From Coriobacteriaceae bacterium (GTDB taxonomy: Bacteria; Actinomycetota; Coriobacteriia; Coriobacteriales; Coriobacteriaceae): 64,000 nt of DNA. Below, in pieces: positions 53,176-62,407 of the stretch. Position 1 is the stretch's first letter, and every line of letters starts with the position of its first letter. A program made the translations under genes and the position numbers. The stretch spans positions 2,259,158 through 2,323,157 of the forward strand of contig CP107217.1 of the NCBI GenBank assembly GCA_025757745.1. Reading direction: 5' to 3'. The notes under the pieces are model-generated. The model did no database searches and was not told the DNA's origin. It saw only the letters and a list, made by a program, of their open reading frames with translations.

Positions 53176-53997
53176 CTACATCCCCTTGCGCAGGTCGCAC
53201 ACGCCAGCTGCCGCCATCTCGCGCAACAGCGTCTCGCGGTCGCGCGTCACGATCAAATCCAGCGGGAAGTGAATCTCGTCGAGCAACTTGCGGGCGTGAT
53301 CGAGCTTGCCAATGGCCATACCAATGTGGGCATCGGTCGACACACCAATACCCACGCCCAGCTCGGCGCAGCGCTCGGCGATCTTGCGGCATACGGCCCA
53401 ATGCTCAGTGTCGACACCGTGTTCAAGACTATGGTTGTTGATCTCGATGATCTTGTGCTTGGCCTTAGCCGCCAGCAGCACCTCGTCGATATCGAACGGC
53501 ACGCCCGAGCGCCCCGCGTGGCCCAGCATGAACACCTTGGGGTGCTCCAGGGCATTGATATACATCTCGGTCGTCTGGGCCAGCGTCGCGCCTTCAGCGA
53601 GCTGCGGATTATGCACGCTTGCCACCAAATAATCCAAATTGCGCGTAACCAAATCGAACAGCGAATGCGGGCGGCTGTACGAATCGCCGGCGATATCGAG
53701 CGTGACAGGAGTGTCCTCGCCAAACAGGCTTCCGTCCAGTGAAACGATATCGGCCTCGGCACCACGCAACACCAGCACGCCGCTCCAAATGCGCGGCCAG
53801 ATATCCTGGTTGATAAAGAACTGATAACTGCGCAGGTCATTAGGGCAAGCCGTAACCATAGAGCTCAGATGGTCGGCAGATCCGAGCACCTGCAGACCAC
53901 GCTCTGCCGCCCAGTACACATTCTCCTCAATGGTCGAATATGCATGCGCAGAGAACATCGTATGGGTATGAATGTCACAAGAAAGCAGGTAGGGCAT
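53176..53997 (-). CDS. PHP-domain phosphoesterase (YcdX-like)
   Basis: 273 residues; GGAG 5 bases before ATG. PHP metal-binding motifs: DIHTHTMFSAHAYST (8-22), GSADHLS, VLRGAEADI, VASVHNP, GHAGRSG and VSTDAHIGMA. These fit the YcdX/histidinol-phosphatase-like group of trinuclear metal phosphatases. Substrate not inferable. Transcribed separately from the aminotransferase gene upstream, with 165 bp between. Confidence 0.9.
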   Translation of the reverse strand: MPYLLSCDIHTHTMFSAHAYSTIEENVYWAAERGLQVLGSADHLSSMVTACPNDLRSYQFFINQDIWPRIWSGVLVLRGAEADIVSLDGSLFGEDTPVTLDIAGDSYSRPHSLFDLVTRNLDYLVASVHNPQLAEGATLAQTTEMYINALEHPKVFMLGHAGRSGVPFDIDEVLLAAKAKHKIIEINNHSLEHGVDTEHWAVCRKIAERCAELGVGIGVSTDAHIGMAIGKLDHARKLLDEIHFPLDLIVTRDRETLLREMAAAGVCDLRKGM

Positions 53998-54162
53998 CGG
54001 GTCTCCTTATCTGGCACGGCCGTCGCTTATATTCATTGTACGCATAGCCTTCGATAGTCGTAAAACCACTCCATCCCAACGACACAACGTCCATGACAAC
54101 GGGGTCCGGCTTAACACCAAACCCCGTTTCACGTAAAACATTGTAGGCAGAGCGCTTTACTT

Positions 54163-55347
54163 TTAACGATACTCGTCCGCCAACTGTTTCCAAGCGGGTA
54201 GCGAATTGATGATCGTTTCGCAACTCACGCAATAGCCCAGGCGGAACCAGCCCGGCATACCAAAGCTGTCCGAGGGAACCGCAAGCAACTCATACTTCTT
54301 TGCGCGCTCGCAAAACGCATTCGCATCGGGCTCGAGTGCCTTCACCCACAGGTAGAAAGCACCGTCCGGCTCAACATAGGTATAGCCGTAGTCCGCCAAG
54401 GCGTCGGTAAGCGCCGTGCGGTTGCGAGCATAGGCCTCGATATCGCTCGGCTCATCGATGCAATCGATAATCACGCGCTGGAAGAGCGCCGGTGCACATA
54501 CAAAACCCAGCGTACGGGCAGCACCCGCAACAGCCGGCATCAGACGCGCAGCCTGCGGATTGGTGTTGGGAACCAAGATCCAGCCAACGCGCTCACCCGG
54601 CAGCGACAGCGACTTAGAATACGAGTAGCACACCACGGTGTTCTCGTAGATCGAGGGCACCCAAGGCACCTCGGCACCGTACACGATCTCGCGGTACGGC
54701 TCATCCGAGATGAGCATAATCGGATTCTCGGGATCACGCCGAGCGTTGGCCTCGCGCAGAACATTGGCCAGTCGCGTCAGCGTGTCGCGCGTATATACGG
54801 CACCGGTCGGGTTGTTGGGCGAGTCGATGATGACGGCCGCCGTCTTTTCGCTGATCGCCTTGAGCACGTTGTCCACGCTCAGCTGAAACGTGTCTTCATC
54901 GGCGAGCGCCTCGACACACGTGCAGCCGGCCTTCTCAATCCACACGCGATACTCCGGGAAGTACGGGGCGATAACAACAACCTCATCGCCCGGGTTCGTA
55001 ACGGCGTTGAGCGCGCAGGTGAGCGAAGCCGCGGCACCCACCGTCATAAAGACGTCCTTGCCCTCATAGCTCGTGCCAAAGCGACGGTTGAGCGATTCGG
55101 CGACAGCTGCTCGACATTGCGGCAGGCCCGGTGCGGGAGTGTAGCCGTGCAGCTGGTCACTCGGCAGCTCCAAGGCCTTCTTAATGGACTCCGCCACGGC
55201 AGCGGGCGCCGGAACACTCGGGTTGCCCAGCGAAAAATCGAATACGTTTTCCGCACCGATCTGTGCCTTGCGCTCAAGACCATAGCTAAAGATCTCACGG
55301 ATGATGGAGCTTTCCGCACCGCGAGCATACATAGTTTCGTTGATCAT
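54163..55347 (-). CDS. class I/II PLP-dependent aminotransferase
   Basis: 394 residues from ATG 55347 (AAGGGG 5 bases upstream). Fold-type I aminotransferase similar to aspartate aminotransferases: FDFSLGNPSVPAP, HGYTPAPGLPQCRAAVAESL, IDSPNNPTGAVY (Asn contacting PLP), SYSKSLSLPGERVGW with the PLP lysine, and a C-terminal Arg region (GWFRLGYCVS) that binds the substrate carboxylate. The amino acid specificity cannot be decided. Confidence 0.93.
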   Translation of the reverse strand: MINETMYARGAESSIIREIFSYGLERKAQIGAENVFDFSLGNPSVPAPAAVAESIKKALELPSDQLHGYTPAPGLPQCRAAVAESLNRRFGTSYEGKDVFMTVGAAASLTCALNAVTNPGDEVVVIAPYFPEYRVWIEKAGCTCVEALADEDTFQLSVDNVLKAISEKTAAVIIDSPNNPTGAVYTRDTLTRLANVLREANARRDPENPIMLISDEPYREIVYGAEVPWVPSIYENTVVCYSYSKSLSLPGERVGWILVPNTNPQAARLMPAVAGAARTLGFVCAPALFQRVIIDCIDEPSDIEAYARNRTALTDALADYGYTYVEPDGAFYLWVKALEPDANAFCERAKKYELLAVPSDSFGMPGWFRLGYCVSCETIINSLPAWKQLADEYR

Positions 55348-55417
55348 CTGTTCCCCTTTCGCATAGGCGCTATTGTACGCTTTAGTCGAGCAAAGTGCCG
55401 CAGCAATGTTAATTGGG

Positions 55418-55478
55418 TGTTGATTGGGGACAGACTTAAATGCGTGAAAACGCTCATTTAGTCTGTCCCCAATCAACA
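55418..55478. repeat. 61-bp near-perfect palindrome with GGGGACAG arms (A7)
   Basis: Arms 55418-55436 and 55460-55478 are perfectly complementary over 19 bp (tgttgattggggacagact). An inner aaatg/cattt pairing and a short loop complete it. The core motif lies in the stem rather than the loop, unlike A1-A6. Confidence 0.88.
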
Positions 55479-55498
55479 GATGGCCCCATATCGCTCAA

Positions 55499-55535
55499 AA
55501 GAAAAGGCCTCCGCAGGTTTCCCCGCGGAGGCTTT
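55499..55535 (-). terminator. terminator of ftsH operon
   Basis: Hairpin aaggcctccgcagg...gcggaggcttt followed on the minus strand by TTTTCTTTT; 12 bp after the ftsH stop. Confidence 0.85.
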
Positions 55536-55546
55536 CACCACAAAGA

Positions 55547-57685
55547 CTATTTGTCGTCGTCGGTGTCGGCACCGGCATTGACGGCACAGTCATCATCGGC
55601 AGTCTCGGATGCGACTTCGGCATCCTCCTGCATGGCCGCCTGCGCAAAAGCTGCGGCATCAGCCGCCAGCTCCTCCTCGCTCATGCGAGGCGCGCGCTTC
55701 TTGGTCGGCATGCCAGCCGCCTTGGCATTGCGCTCCTCCTTGGCCGCCAGGATATCGCCCTCGCGCTCAAGGTAGGCATCCCACTCGTTGTCGAGCAGGG
55801 CATTCACGGCGTCGCCTTCGACGGTCTCGCGCTCAAGCAGCACCTTCGCCATCAGATCAAGCTGATCGCGACGGGCATCCAGAATCTCGACCGCGCGGCG
55901 ATGGGCCTCGCGCATAATGCGCTGGACCTCGATATCGATGCGACGCGCCGTCTCCTCGGAGTAATCCTGGTGATCGGCGTAATCGCGACCAAGGAACACC
56001 TGATGCTGCGCCTCGCCAAACACCTGCGTGCCCAACTCCTCGCTCATGCCCAGGCGCGTGACCATCTCGCGCGCCATCTTGGTCGCGCGCTCCAGGTCGT
56101 TGCTCGCGCCCGACGTGATGTCGTCGCACATGAGTTCCTCGGCAACGCGACCGCCCAAGAACACGGCAAGCTCATCGAGCATCTCGTTCTTGGTCTTGAG
56201 GAAGTGATCCTCCTGCGGAAGCTGCAACGTGTAGCCCAGAGCCTGGCCGCGGCTGACAATCGAAATCTTATGAACCGGATCGGAGTGCTCCAAGATGTGA
56301 CCCACCAGGGCATGACCGCTCTCGTGGTAGGCAATCGTGGTGCGCTCGGCTTCGGTCATCACACGGCCCTTGCGTTGTGGTCCGGCAATCACGCGCTCCA
56401 TCGACTCCTCGACCTCGTCCATCGAGATCACGGAACGATGACGGCGAGCGGCCAGCAGCGCAGACTCATTGAGCAGGTTCGCCAAATCGGCACCGGTAAA
56501 GCCAACGGTCATCTGGGCGAGCTTCTCAAACTTAACGTCCTCGTCCATCGGCTTGTTCTCGGCATGCACGCGCAAGATCTGCTCGCGGCCCTTTACGTCC
56601 GGACGGTCGACCGTGACCTGGCGGTCAAAACGACCGGGGCGCAGCAATGCCGGGTCCAGAATATCGGGACGGTTAGTTGCGGCGATCAGGATGACCGAGT
56701 CGCTTTCCTCAAAACCGTCCATCTCGACCAGCAGCTGGTTGAGCGTCTGCTCGCGCTCGTCGTGGCCGCCGCCCAGACCGGCTCCGCGCTGACGTCCCAC
56801 GGCATCGATCTCGTCAATAAAGATGATCGACGGAGCCTGAGACTTGGCCTCCTTAAAGAGGTCGCGCACGCGGCTGGCACCGACACCCACGAACATCTCG
56901 ACAAAGTCAGAACCAGAGATGCTAAAGAACGGCACGCCCGCCTCGCCGGCAACGGCCTTGGCCAGCAGCGTCTTACCGGTACCCGGAGGGCCCACCAGCA
57001 AAACGCCGCGCGGGATCTTGGCACCCAGTTTGCGATAGCGGTCCGGATCGCTTAGGAAGTCGCGGATCTCCTCGAGCTCCTCGACGGCCTCGTCCACGCC
57101 GGCCACGTCCTCGAACTTGACCTTGGGACGCGTAGCCTCGTTAGTCTTGGCGTTGGTCTTGCCAAACTGCATGTTCCTGTTATTGGCGCCCATCATCTGG
57201 CGCATAAAGTAGAACATGATGGCGATCAGGGCGATCGTCGGCAGCACGCTCATCGCCAAGTCGCCCCAAAAATCGGGGTCGTTGGTGTTGACGATATACT
57301 TGGTGTCGGGGTGCTCCGCCATAAGCTCGGCAAGCGAATCGGAGCCGACATAGGTCGAGGAAAAGCTCTTGAGCTCGCTCGTATCGCCCTTGTCCTTTTT
57401 TGTCTTCCAGTAATGACCCGCCACGCTTCCGTCTTGAACCGTATAGGTCAAATCTTCGACGCGATCCTGCTTAATGGCACTGACCATCTCGCTCGTCGCG
57501 AGCTTAACGGTATTGCTGGAGTTGGCAAAGCCGGAACCCATATTAAAGAAGGCATAGCCCAGAAGCGCGCAAGCCAAAAGAAAATACAGCCAGCCCGTAC
57601 GCGTGGGCTTCTTGCCTCCGGGCATCCCCGGAATCTTTGGGTCCCGGGGAGTCTGGGGATTGTTGTCGTTACGGTCGTCGGGCAT
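55547..57685 (-). CDS. ftsH: ATP-dependent zinc metalloprotease FtsH
   Basis: 712 residues. Membrane segments at 31-48 and 142-162 enclose an extracytoplasmic domain. AAA+ domain: Walker A GPPGTGKT (232-239), Walker B IIFIDE (287-292), pore loop FVEMFVG, arginine fingers RPGRFDR. Zinc site HESGH at 454-458. Degrades misfolded and regulatory membrane proteins. The C-terminus has an acidic tail of about 60 residues. It starts 1 bp after the hpt stop, in the conserved tilS-hpt-ftsH order. Confidence 0.97.
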   Translation of the reverse strand: MPDDRNDNNPQTPRDPKIPGMPGGKKPTRTGWLYFLLACALLGYAFFNMGSGFANSSNTVKLATSEMVSAIKQDRVEDLTYTVQDGSVAGHYWKTKKDKGDTSELKSFSSTYVGSDSLAELMAEHPDTKYIVNTNDPDFWGDLAMSVLPTIALIAIMFYFMRQMMGANNRNMQFGKTNAKTNEATRPKVKFEDVAGVDEAVEELEEIRDFLSDPDRYRKLGAKIPRGVLLVGPPGTGKTLLAKAVAGEAGVPFFSISGSDFVEMFVGVGASRVRDLFKEAKSQAPSIIFIDEIDAVGRQRGAGLGGGHDEREQTLNQLLVEMDGFEESDSVILIAATNRPDILDPALLRPGRFDRQVTVDRPDVKGREQILRVHAENKPMDEDVKFEKLAQMTVGFTGADLANLLNESALLAARRHRSVISMDEVEESMERVIAGPQRKGRVMTEAERTTIAYHESGHALVGHILEHSDPVHKISIVSRGQALGYTLQLPQEDHFLKTKNEMLDELAVFLGGRVAEELMCDDITSGASNDLERATKMAREMVTRLGMSEELGTQVFGEAQHQVFLGRDYADHQDYSEETARRIDIEVQRIMREAHRRAVEILDARRDQLDLMAKVLLERETVEGDAVNALLDNEWDAYLEREGDILAAKEERNAKAAGMPTKKRAPRMSEEELAADAAAFAQAAMQEDAEVASETADDDCAVNAGADTDDDK

Positions 57686-57686
57686 C

Positions 57687-58235
57687 TTACGAATAAACCT
57701 CCGGTTTCAAAATGCCCAGATACGGAAGGTTGCGATAGCGCTCGGCATAGTCGAGGCCGTAGCCCACCACAAAGGCATCGGGGCAATGGGTTCCAACATA
57801 CTTGGGCGTGATGGCCGAGGTACGGTCCTCAACGTCCTTCCACAGGAAGGCAGCGACCTCCAGCGAAGCGGGCTTGCGGCTCTCGAGGTTCTTCATCAGG
57901 TACTTGAGGGTCAGGCCCGAGTCCAGAATGTCCTCGACGATCAGCACGTCGCGACCACGGATGTCGATATCCAGGTCCTTAATGATACGCACGATGCCCG
58001 AAGACTTCACACCGTCGCCATAGCTCGAAACAGCCATGAAATCGATGTTGGTCGGCAGCTCGATCTTGCGCATCAGGTCGCCCATAAAGACAACGGCGCC
58101 GCGCAGAACCGCGATCAACACCAGATCCTTACCAGCGTAGTCGCGCGTAATCTCCTCGCCCAGGCGAGAAACGATACCTTCGATATCCTCCTGCGTAAAC
58201 AGAACCTTCTCGATATCCGGATGTTGAGAAGCCAT
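57687..58235 (-). CDS. hpt: hypoxanthine phosphoribosyltransferase
   Basis: 182 residues, normal length. PRPP-binding motif VLIVEDILDSGLTL, catalytic-loop SSYGDGVKSSG, and FVVGYGLDYAERYRNLPYLGIL at the C-terminus are all typical of Hpt. Salvages hypoxanthine or guanine to the nucleotide. Between tilS (148 bp upstream) and ftsH (1 bp downstream). Confidence 0.97.
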   Translation of the reverse strand: MASQHPDIEKVLFTQEDIEGIVSRLGEEITRDYAGKDLVLIAVLRGAVVFMGDLMRKIELPTNIDFMAVSSYGDGVKSSGIVRIIKDLDIDIRGRDVLIVEDILDSGLTLKYLMKNLESRKPASLEVAAFLWKDVEDRTSAITPKYVGTHCPDAFVVGYGLDYAERYRNLPYLGILKPEVYS

Positions 58236-58383
58236 GACAACCCTTTCTTGTGCTTAATCGCCCACACACCGCCGTATGGACGCGAACTACACATTCTAGC
58301 AGCGCACGGGGTATATTTTCCAGCCCGCGCATCATCAGCGCTGGAATACCGTCAACGCCGCACAGAAAAGCTGGTACGAGGGG

Positions 58384-59922
58384 CTAATCCGCGTCAACCA
58401 CGCGAAGCAGATAGGCCACACGCGTCGCCGCCGTGCACTTAAAGCGTTCGTCCGCGCGAACTCCGGCGACCCACACCACGGCACCTCCCGGCGCCGTCCT
58501 CACCATGGGCACGCCGGCGCGCTCGGAAACGGGAATGCGAGCCTCTCCTAGCAAGTCGGATACCTTCTTGCTTCGGCCACTCATTCCTAACGGGCACATC
58601 ACGTCTCCCGGTGCGGGACCGTCCACCCATAGGCGCGCCAATCGCGCCTCGGCAGGGATCTCGCCACGCGAGCCCGCCAGGATCCGCTCGCTATCGCTGT
58701 CGGCAAAACCCAGGGCAGCCGCGTCTACCAAAGCTGCCACTTCCCCGGCAGCCGCAAGCTCACGGGCGCGGCGCACGATATCGCATCCCGGTTCAACGGC
58801 CATCGGCTCTGCGACCAGCATACGTCCCCCGCCCAACGGCAAACGACCGGGTACGGTAACCCAGTCCGCGACCAGGCCCTCGCGAGCCACCGGAGCCTTA
58901 AACGCCAGCATGCCAAATTCGACGCGTGCGTCAATCCCCGCCGGAAGCGTGACCGAGCCTGCGCCCTCGGCAACGCAGGAAAGGACTCGCTCCACATGTC
59001 GCATCTCTGGACGAGCGTCCGGATCGATGCGTTTGATCGCCAGTCGCACGATGCGCCGCGCGATTACCACCTCGGCCGCAGCAAGGCGTCTGGCATCGAG
59101 CACTAGCGCACCCGCCGCCTCCTTGCGCAGGCAGCTTCGAAACGCCTGTGCCGACAGCTGGGATAGAAACGCATCTTCGTCACCAAGGATCTCGCAGGCG
59201 GCGCCAATCGTCTTGCACACGCTCGCATTACGCTGTGCCACCACTGGCATTACCCGATGGCGCACGTAGTTTCGCAGATACGAGATATCCTCATTGCTCT
59301 CGTCCTCACGCCACGGCTGACCATGTACCTGTAGATAGCCCACGAGCTCGCCATGAGTTAGGTCGAGCAAGGGGCGCACCACGATATTCCTCCGGTGAGG
59401 AATGCTCGATAGGCCAGCGGGCCCTGAACCCTTAATCGCGTTCATCAAAAACGTTTCCGCGCGATCCGAAGACGTGTGCGCGGTGCAGATACGAGCCGCC
59501 GTTCGCGGTGCCCCCGTCTGGGCGCAGAGCTCGCGAACATACCTCCGCGCCGCGGCATAGCGCACCTCGCGGGCCGCGGCCTCAATATTGCCCGACTCCC
59601 CATCAAAATAAGCGTGCTCCACGCACAGCGGTAAACCATATTTCGCGCAGAGCTCACGCACAAAGGCCTCGTCGCCATCGGACGCCTTGCCGCGCAGATG
59701 ATGGTTTACATGCAGCACATGCAGGCGCTCGCGAGCAATGGGGGCAACACCGCGTCCGTCTTGGATATCCAGCTTTGATGTGCACGCCATAAGAAGCAGT
59801 GCCGTCGAGTCCGCGCCGCCTGATACCATGAGCACGACAGGAGCAGCCTGCTGCCTCGTCCGGGTCTCATCGACTGCCCCAGGCACGGCATGGTGTCCAT
59901 AATGCTGAGATACCGTAGGCAT
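58384..59922 (-). CDS. tilS: tRNA(Ile)-lysidine synthase
   Basis: 512 residues; GGAGG 6 bases before ATG. PP-loop VSGGADSTALLL at 33-44, HVNHHLRG, ARICTAHTSSDRAETFLMNAIKGSG and RPLLDLTHGELVGYL match TilS. C-terminal substrate-binding domains include CPLGMSGRSKKVSDLLGEARIP. It makes lysidine at C34 of tRNA-Ile(CAU), so it is essential. First gene of the tilS-hpt-ftsH cluster and divergent from the MBL hydrolase with 48 bp between. Confidence 0.95.
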   Translation of the reverse strand: MPTVSQHYGHHAVPGAVDETRTRQQAAPVVLMVSGGADSTALLLMACTSKLDIQDGRGVAPIARERLHVLHVNHHLRGKASDGDEAFVRELCAKYGLPLCVEHAYFDGESGNIEAAAREVRYAAARRYVRELCAQTGAPRTAARICTAHTSSDRAETFLMNAIKGSGPAGLSSIPHRRNIVVRPLLDLTHGELVGYLQVHGQPWREDESNEDISYLRNYVRHRVMPVVAQRNASVCKTIGAACEILGDEDAFLSQLSAQAFRSCLRKEAAGALVLDARRLAAAEVVIARRIVRLAIKRIDPDARPEMRHVERVLSCVAEGAGSVTLPAGIDARVEFGMLAFKAPVAREGLVADWVTVPGRLPLGGGRMLVAEPMAVEPGCDIVRRARELAAAGEVAALVDAAALGFADSDSERILAGSRGEIPAEARLARLWVDGPAPGDVMCPLGMSGRSKKVSDLLGEARIPVSERAGVPMVRTAPGGAVVWVAGVRADERFKCTAATRVAYLLRVVDAD

Positions 59923-59970
59923 TTGCTTCCTCCTCTATTCGTCCGCACCCATTGTATCCTTTGGAATCTT

Positions 59971-60780
59971 ATGTCTCGTCTGCACCTTCATATCCTCGGC
60001 AGTGGCTCTAAAGGCAACTGCGCACTCATCGAGGGCCCGCAGGGGCTCATTATGGTCGATGACGGACTGTCTCGCCGCGAAACGCTCAAACGCATGGCGG
60101 AACTCGGACTGTCGGTAGACGACGTGTACGCCCTTGTTGTCACCCATGAACACAGCGACCACATCAAGGGGCTTGAGGTATGGTGCAAGCATTGGAATGG
60201 CCCAGTCTTTTCCAGCAGAGGAACGCTCACGTCCAAAGAAAGCCTCGCACATCTACCTGTCGAGGAATTCGACCCAGGTGACGCCCTCTCTATTGCCGGA
60301 GTCCACATTCAAACATATTCGACATCCCACGACGTCGTTAATCCCGTCGGCTACCGGTTTGACGCTCAGGGTGATTCAATTGGCTTTGCCACCGACACCG
60401 GCGAGTTGTCGAAGCATGCCATCGATACGCTCAAGGACTGTCGCATTCTCGCACTCGAAAGCAACCACGATGTAACCATGCTGCGTCAAGGCGACTATCC
60501 TCGCTTTCTTCAGGAACGTATCCTGTCTGTAAAAGGGCATCTCTCCAACGATCAGGCCGCCGATGCCGCACGCGCGTTGGCAACCGATCGCACCGAGCAA
60601 CTTATCGCGATGCACATTAGCCAAGACAACAATCGCCCAAGCCTGACCGTCAAAAGCTACGCAAGCTCCCTCGACGCAACGCTCGACAACGAGCTTGGCA
60701 GCACCGCCACCCGCGTTGAGGGGCTGCATAAACTCACGATACGTCCCGCCGGACAATATCGGCCCATGACCATACAGTAA
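59971..60780 (+). CDS. MBL-fold metallo-hydrolase (YycJ/WalJ-like)
   Basis: 269 residues from ATG 59971; the ribosome site is weak (GGAA). A frame 27 codons longer overlaps the tilS start region and is unlikely. Beta-lactamase-fold metal motif THEHSDHIKGLE, STSHDVVNPVGYRF, FATDTGELS, LESNHDVTML and a final IAMHISQDNNRP fit the YycJ group. That group is linked to cell-wall signalling or DNA repair in Firmicutes; the function here is unproven. Confidence 0.88.
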   Translation: MSRLHLHILGSGSKGNCALIEGPQGLIMVDDGLSRRETLKRMAELGLSVDDVYALVVTHEHSDHIKGLEVWCKHWNGPVFSSRGTLTSKESLAHLPVEEFDPGDALSIAGVHIQTYSTSHDVVNPVGYRFDAQGDSIGFATDTGELSKHAIDTLKDCRILALESNHDVTMLRQGDYPRFLQERILSVKGHLSNDQAADAARALATDRTEQLIAMHISQDNNRPSLTVKSYASSLDATLDNELGSTATRVEGLHKLTIRPAGQYRPMTIQ

Positions 60781-60786
60781 ACAGCA

Positions 60787-60818
60787 AAGGGGGCTGGGAA
60801 TCACTTCCCAGCCCCCTT
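60787..60818. terminator. terminator between MBL and Hsp20 genes
   Basis: Stem aagggggctgggaa/ttcccagccccctt (60787-60800, 60805-60818) between convergent genes. Confidence 0.75.
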
Positions 60819-60850
60819 AACGTAGGCACCGATTTTAAAAGCCGATAGCC

Positions 60851-61282
60851 TTAATCGATGGAAATCTTCGTAACGTTCTTCTTCTCGACAATCTTAGGAA
60901 CCGTAACGGTAAGGATGCCGTCAGCGTACTTTGCAGAAAGGCCCTCGCTCGAAGCATCCTTCAGGTACACGCCGCGCGTCGCGCTGTACGAGCTGAACTC
61001 CTTCTGCAGGAAGTTCTTACCCTCGTTCTCCTCGTCTTCCTCGACATTCACGCTAATGGACAGACGGCCCTCGTTAAGCTCGACATCGATATCGTCCTTG
61101 GCGACGCCGGTCAGATAAGCCTTGACCTCATAGCCATCGCCCTTATCCTCAACGTCAACGGGGAACGCCTTAGAGGCAATCGAGCTGTTCGCTAGGTCGC
61201 TCATATCATCAAAGAGATCAAACAACGAGCTAGCAGAGGGACGAACACCAAAAACCGAACGATAAGGAACCATGCTTGCCAT
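60851..61282 (-). CDS. Hsp20/alpha-crystallin family small heat shock protein
   Basis: 143 residues from ATG 61282 (AAGGAG 8 bases upstream). The alpha-crystallin domain runs from about FPVDVEDKGDGYEVKAYLTGVAKDDIDVELNEGRLSIS to GVYLKDASSEGLSAKYADGILTVTVPK, with the I-x-I-type tail KISID. ATP-independent holdase chaperone. The AT-rich 5' region probably carries a stress-responsive promoter. No HAIR or CIRCE box was recognised. Confidence 0.95.
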   Translation of the reverse strand: MASMVPYRSVFGVRPSASSLFDLFDDMSDLANSSIASKAFPVDVEDKGDGYEVKAYLTGVAKDDIDVELNEGRLSISVNVEEDEENEGKNFLQKEFSSYSATRGVYLKDASSEGLSAKYADGILTVTVPKIVEKKNVTKISID

Positions 61283-61560
61283 GACTACCACTCCTTTAAG
61301 GGACTGCCGAGCCATCTTCTAGGTGGCAGGGACTTCTTTTGACGCTCTAATATATGCCCATCCATTTCTTATATATACATTTTGATATAAAGTTTTTTAA
61401 GTCTCTTTCTATAAGCATATCTAAGTCTGGTCGACTAAGGTTTTAACGAAGCTAAAGTTCTTTGAACCGTGCCTTAAATACCATATACGCGGCCTGTCAA
61501 AACGAAGCGGAGGGCTTACAATGAGCGCATACACGTTGTTAATGACAACCTAAGGGCATC

Positions 61561-62031
61561 ATGGACGATCAGACCTCCGACAATTCGTTTGAGTCGCTGC
61601 AGAACGATAGTTCTGCCTATTCACAGCCCATACGCTACCATCGTCCCCATATTTCCCAAGAGCCCATTAACGATGCAGAGCCTGAGTATGTAACTCGCAA
61701 TCGATATCAAACCCTAGAAGAATCTCAATCAGCGCGCAGACACATGGGTGTCGCCTCGAGCGATCCGGTGTATCTAAAAGATGCCCCATTATCCAAAAAC
61801 AGCGCAAGCAGCCAGGAGCAGACACAAACACCCACAAAGCAACATCGCAGAGGGCCCCGTCCCAAGCAAACTCTAACGCATTCCGCCCGCTATCTCGAGA
61901 CGCCTAAGCAGGGGAAATCGATATTTACATCGTCAAACAGACGGCGCAGACAGCACCGTCTCCAAATTGCGCTCTTGATCATTGCCATCGTGGCAATCGC
62001 GCTGGTCATTCATTTTGTTTTCTTCAAATAG
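61561..62031 (+). CDS. uncharacterised C-tail-anchored membrane protein
   Basis: 156 residues; AAGGG 4 bases before ATG. The first 130 residues are polar, Ser/Gln/Pro-rich and probably disordered, with basic clusters (KQHRRGPRPK, SSNRRRRQHR). The last 22 residues form a membrane anchor (IALLIIAIVAIALVIHFVFF). No family was recognised. Base composition is visibly more AT-rich than neighbouring genes. It lies between hsp20 (divergent) and the end of the rRNA operon (convergent). Confidence 0.7.
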   Translation: MDDQTSDNSFESLQNDSSAYSQPIRYHRPHISQEPINDAEPEYVTRNRYQTLEESQSARRHMGVASSDPVYLKDAPLSKNSASSQEQTQTPTKQHRRGPRPKQTLTHSARYLETPKQGKSIFTSSNRRRRQHRLQIALLIIAIVAIALVIHFVFFK

Positions 62032-62079
62032 AAAAGGCTATTAAGCCATAGAGGCGTTTAGCTCATATCGACCAAACGC

Positions 62080-62111
62080 AAAAAAGGGGGAGGCCGCGAG
62101 GCCTCCCCCTT
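62080..62111 (-). terminator. terminator of the rRNA operon
   Basis: 12-bp stem aagggggaggcc/ggcctccccctt followed on the minus strand by six T; about 35 bases after the 5S gene. Confidence 0.9.
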
Positions 62112-62144
62112 CTACATTCCCAATGGCGGCTCGGTGCCGTCCAC

Positions 62145-62263
62145 CGGTCAGCGGCGCCCTGGCCTCCCACGGGCTGACCCCGCAGTACTCTCGGCGCGAT
62201 GGGGCTTAGCTTCCGGGTTCGGAACGGGACCGGGCGTGCCCCCCATGCTCTGGCCGCTGACCG
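62145..62263 (-). rRNA. rrf: 5S ribosomal RNA
   Basis: On the minus strand the 5S signature CCCGTTCCGAACCCGGAAGC followed by TAAGCCCCA and GGTACTGCGGG-like segments is present. The terminal stem is cggtcagcgg/ccgctgaccg. Ends are estimated from that stem. Confidence 0.95.
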
Positions 62264-62407
62264 GTGGGCGGCGCCCACCGTTCTCGGTGTCCGGGTGTCC
62301 CTCTCACGTGCCCTGGGGGCCGCATGGCGTATAGGAAAGGTGACTCGGGGGCATCCTCGTGCCCGGACCGCGCATGGGCGCTTGTCCCGCGGGCCGCGAG
62401 GTGCGGT
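62264..62407 (-). other. 23S-5S spacer
   Basis: About 145 bp with several GC-rich self-complementary stretches, presumably processing stems. No tRNA was seen. Confidence 0.6.

Noticed and set aside
61283..61560. HAIR or CIRCE heat-shock operator upstream of hsp20
   Set aside because: Repeated GACTTA motifs are present, but neither consensus operator could be matched.
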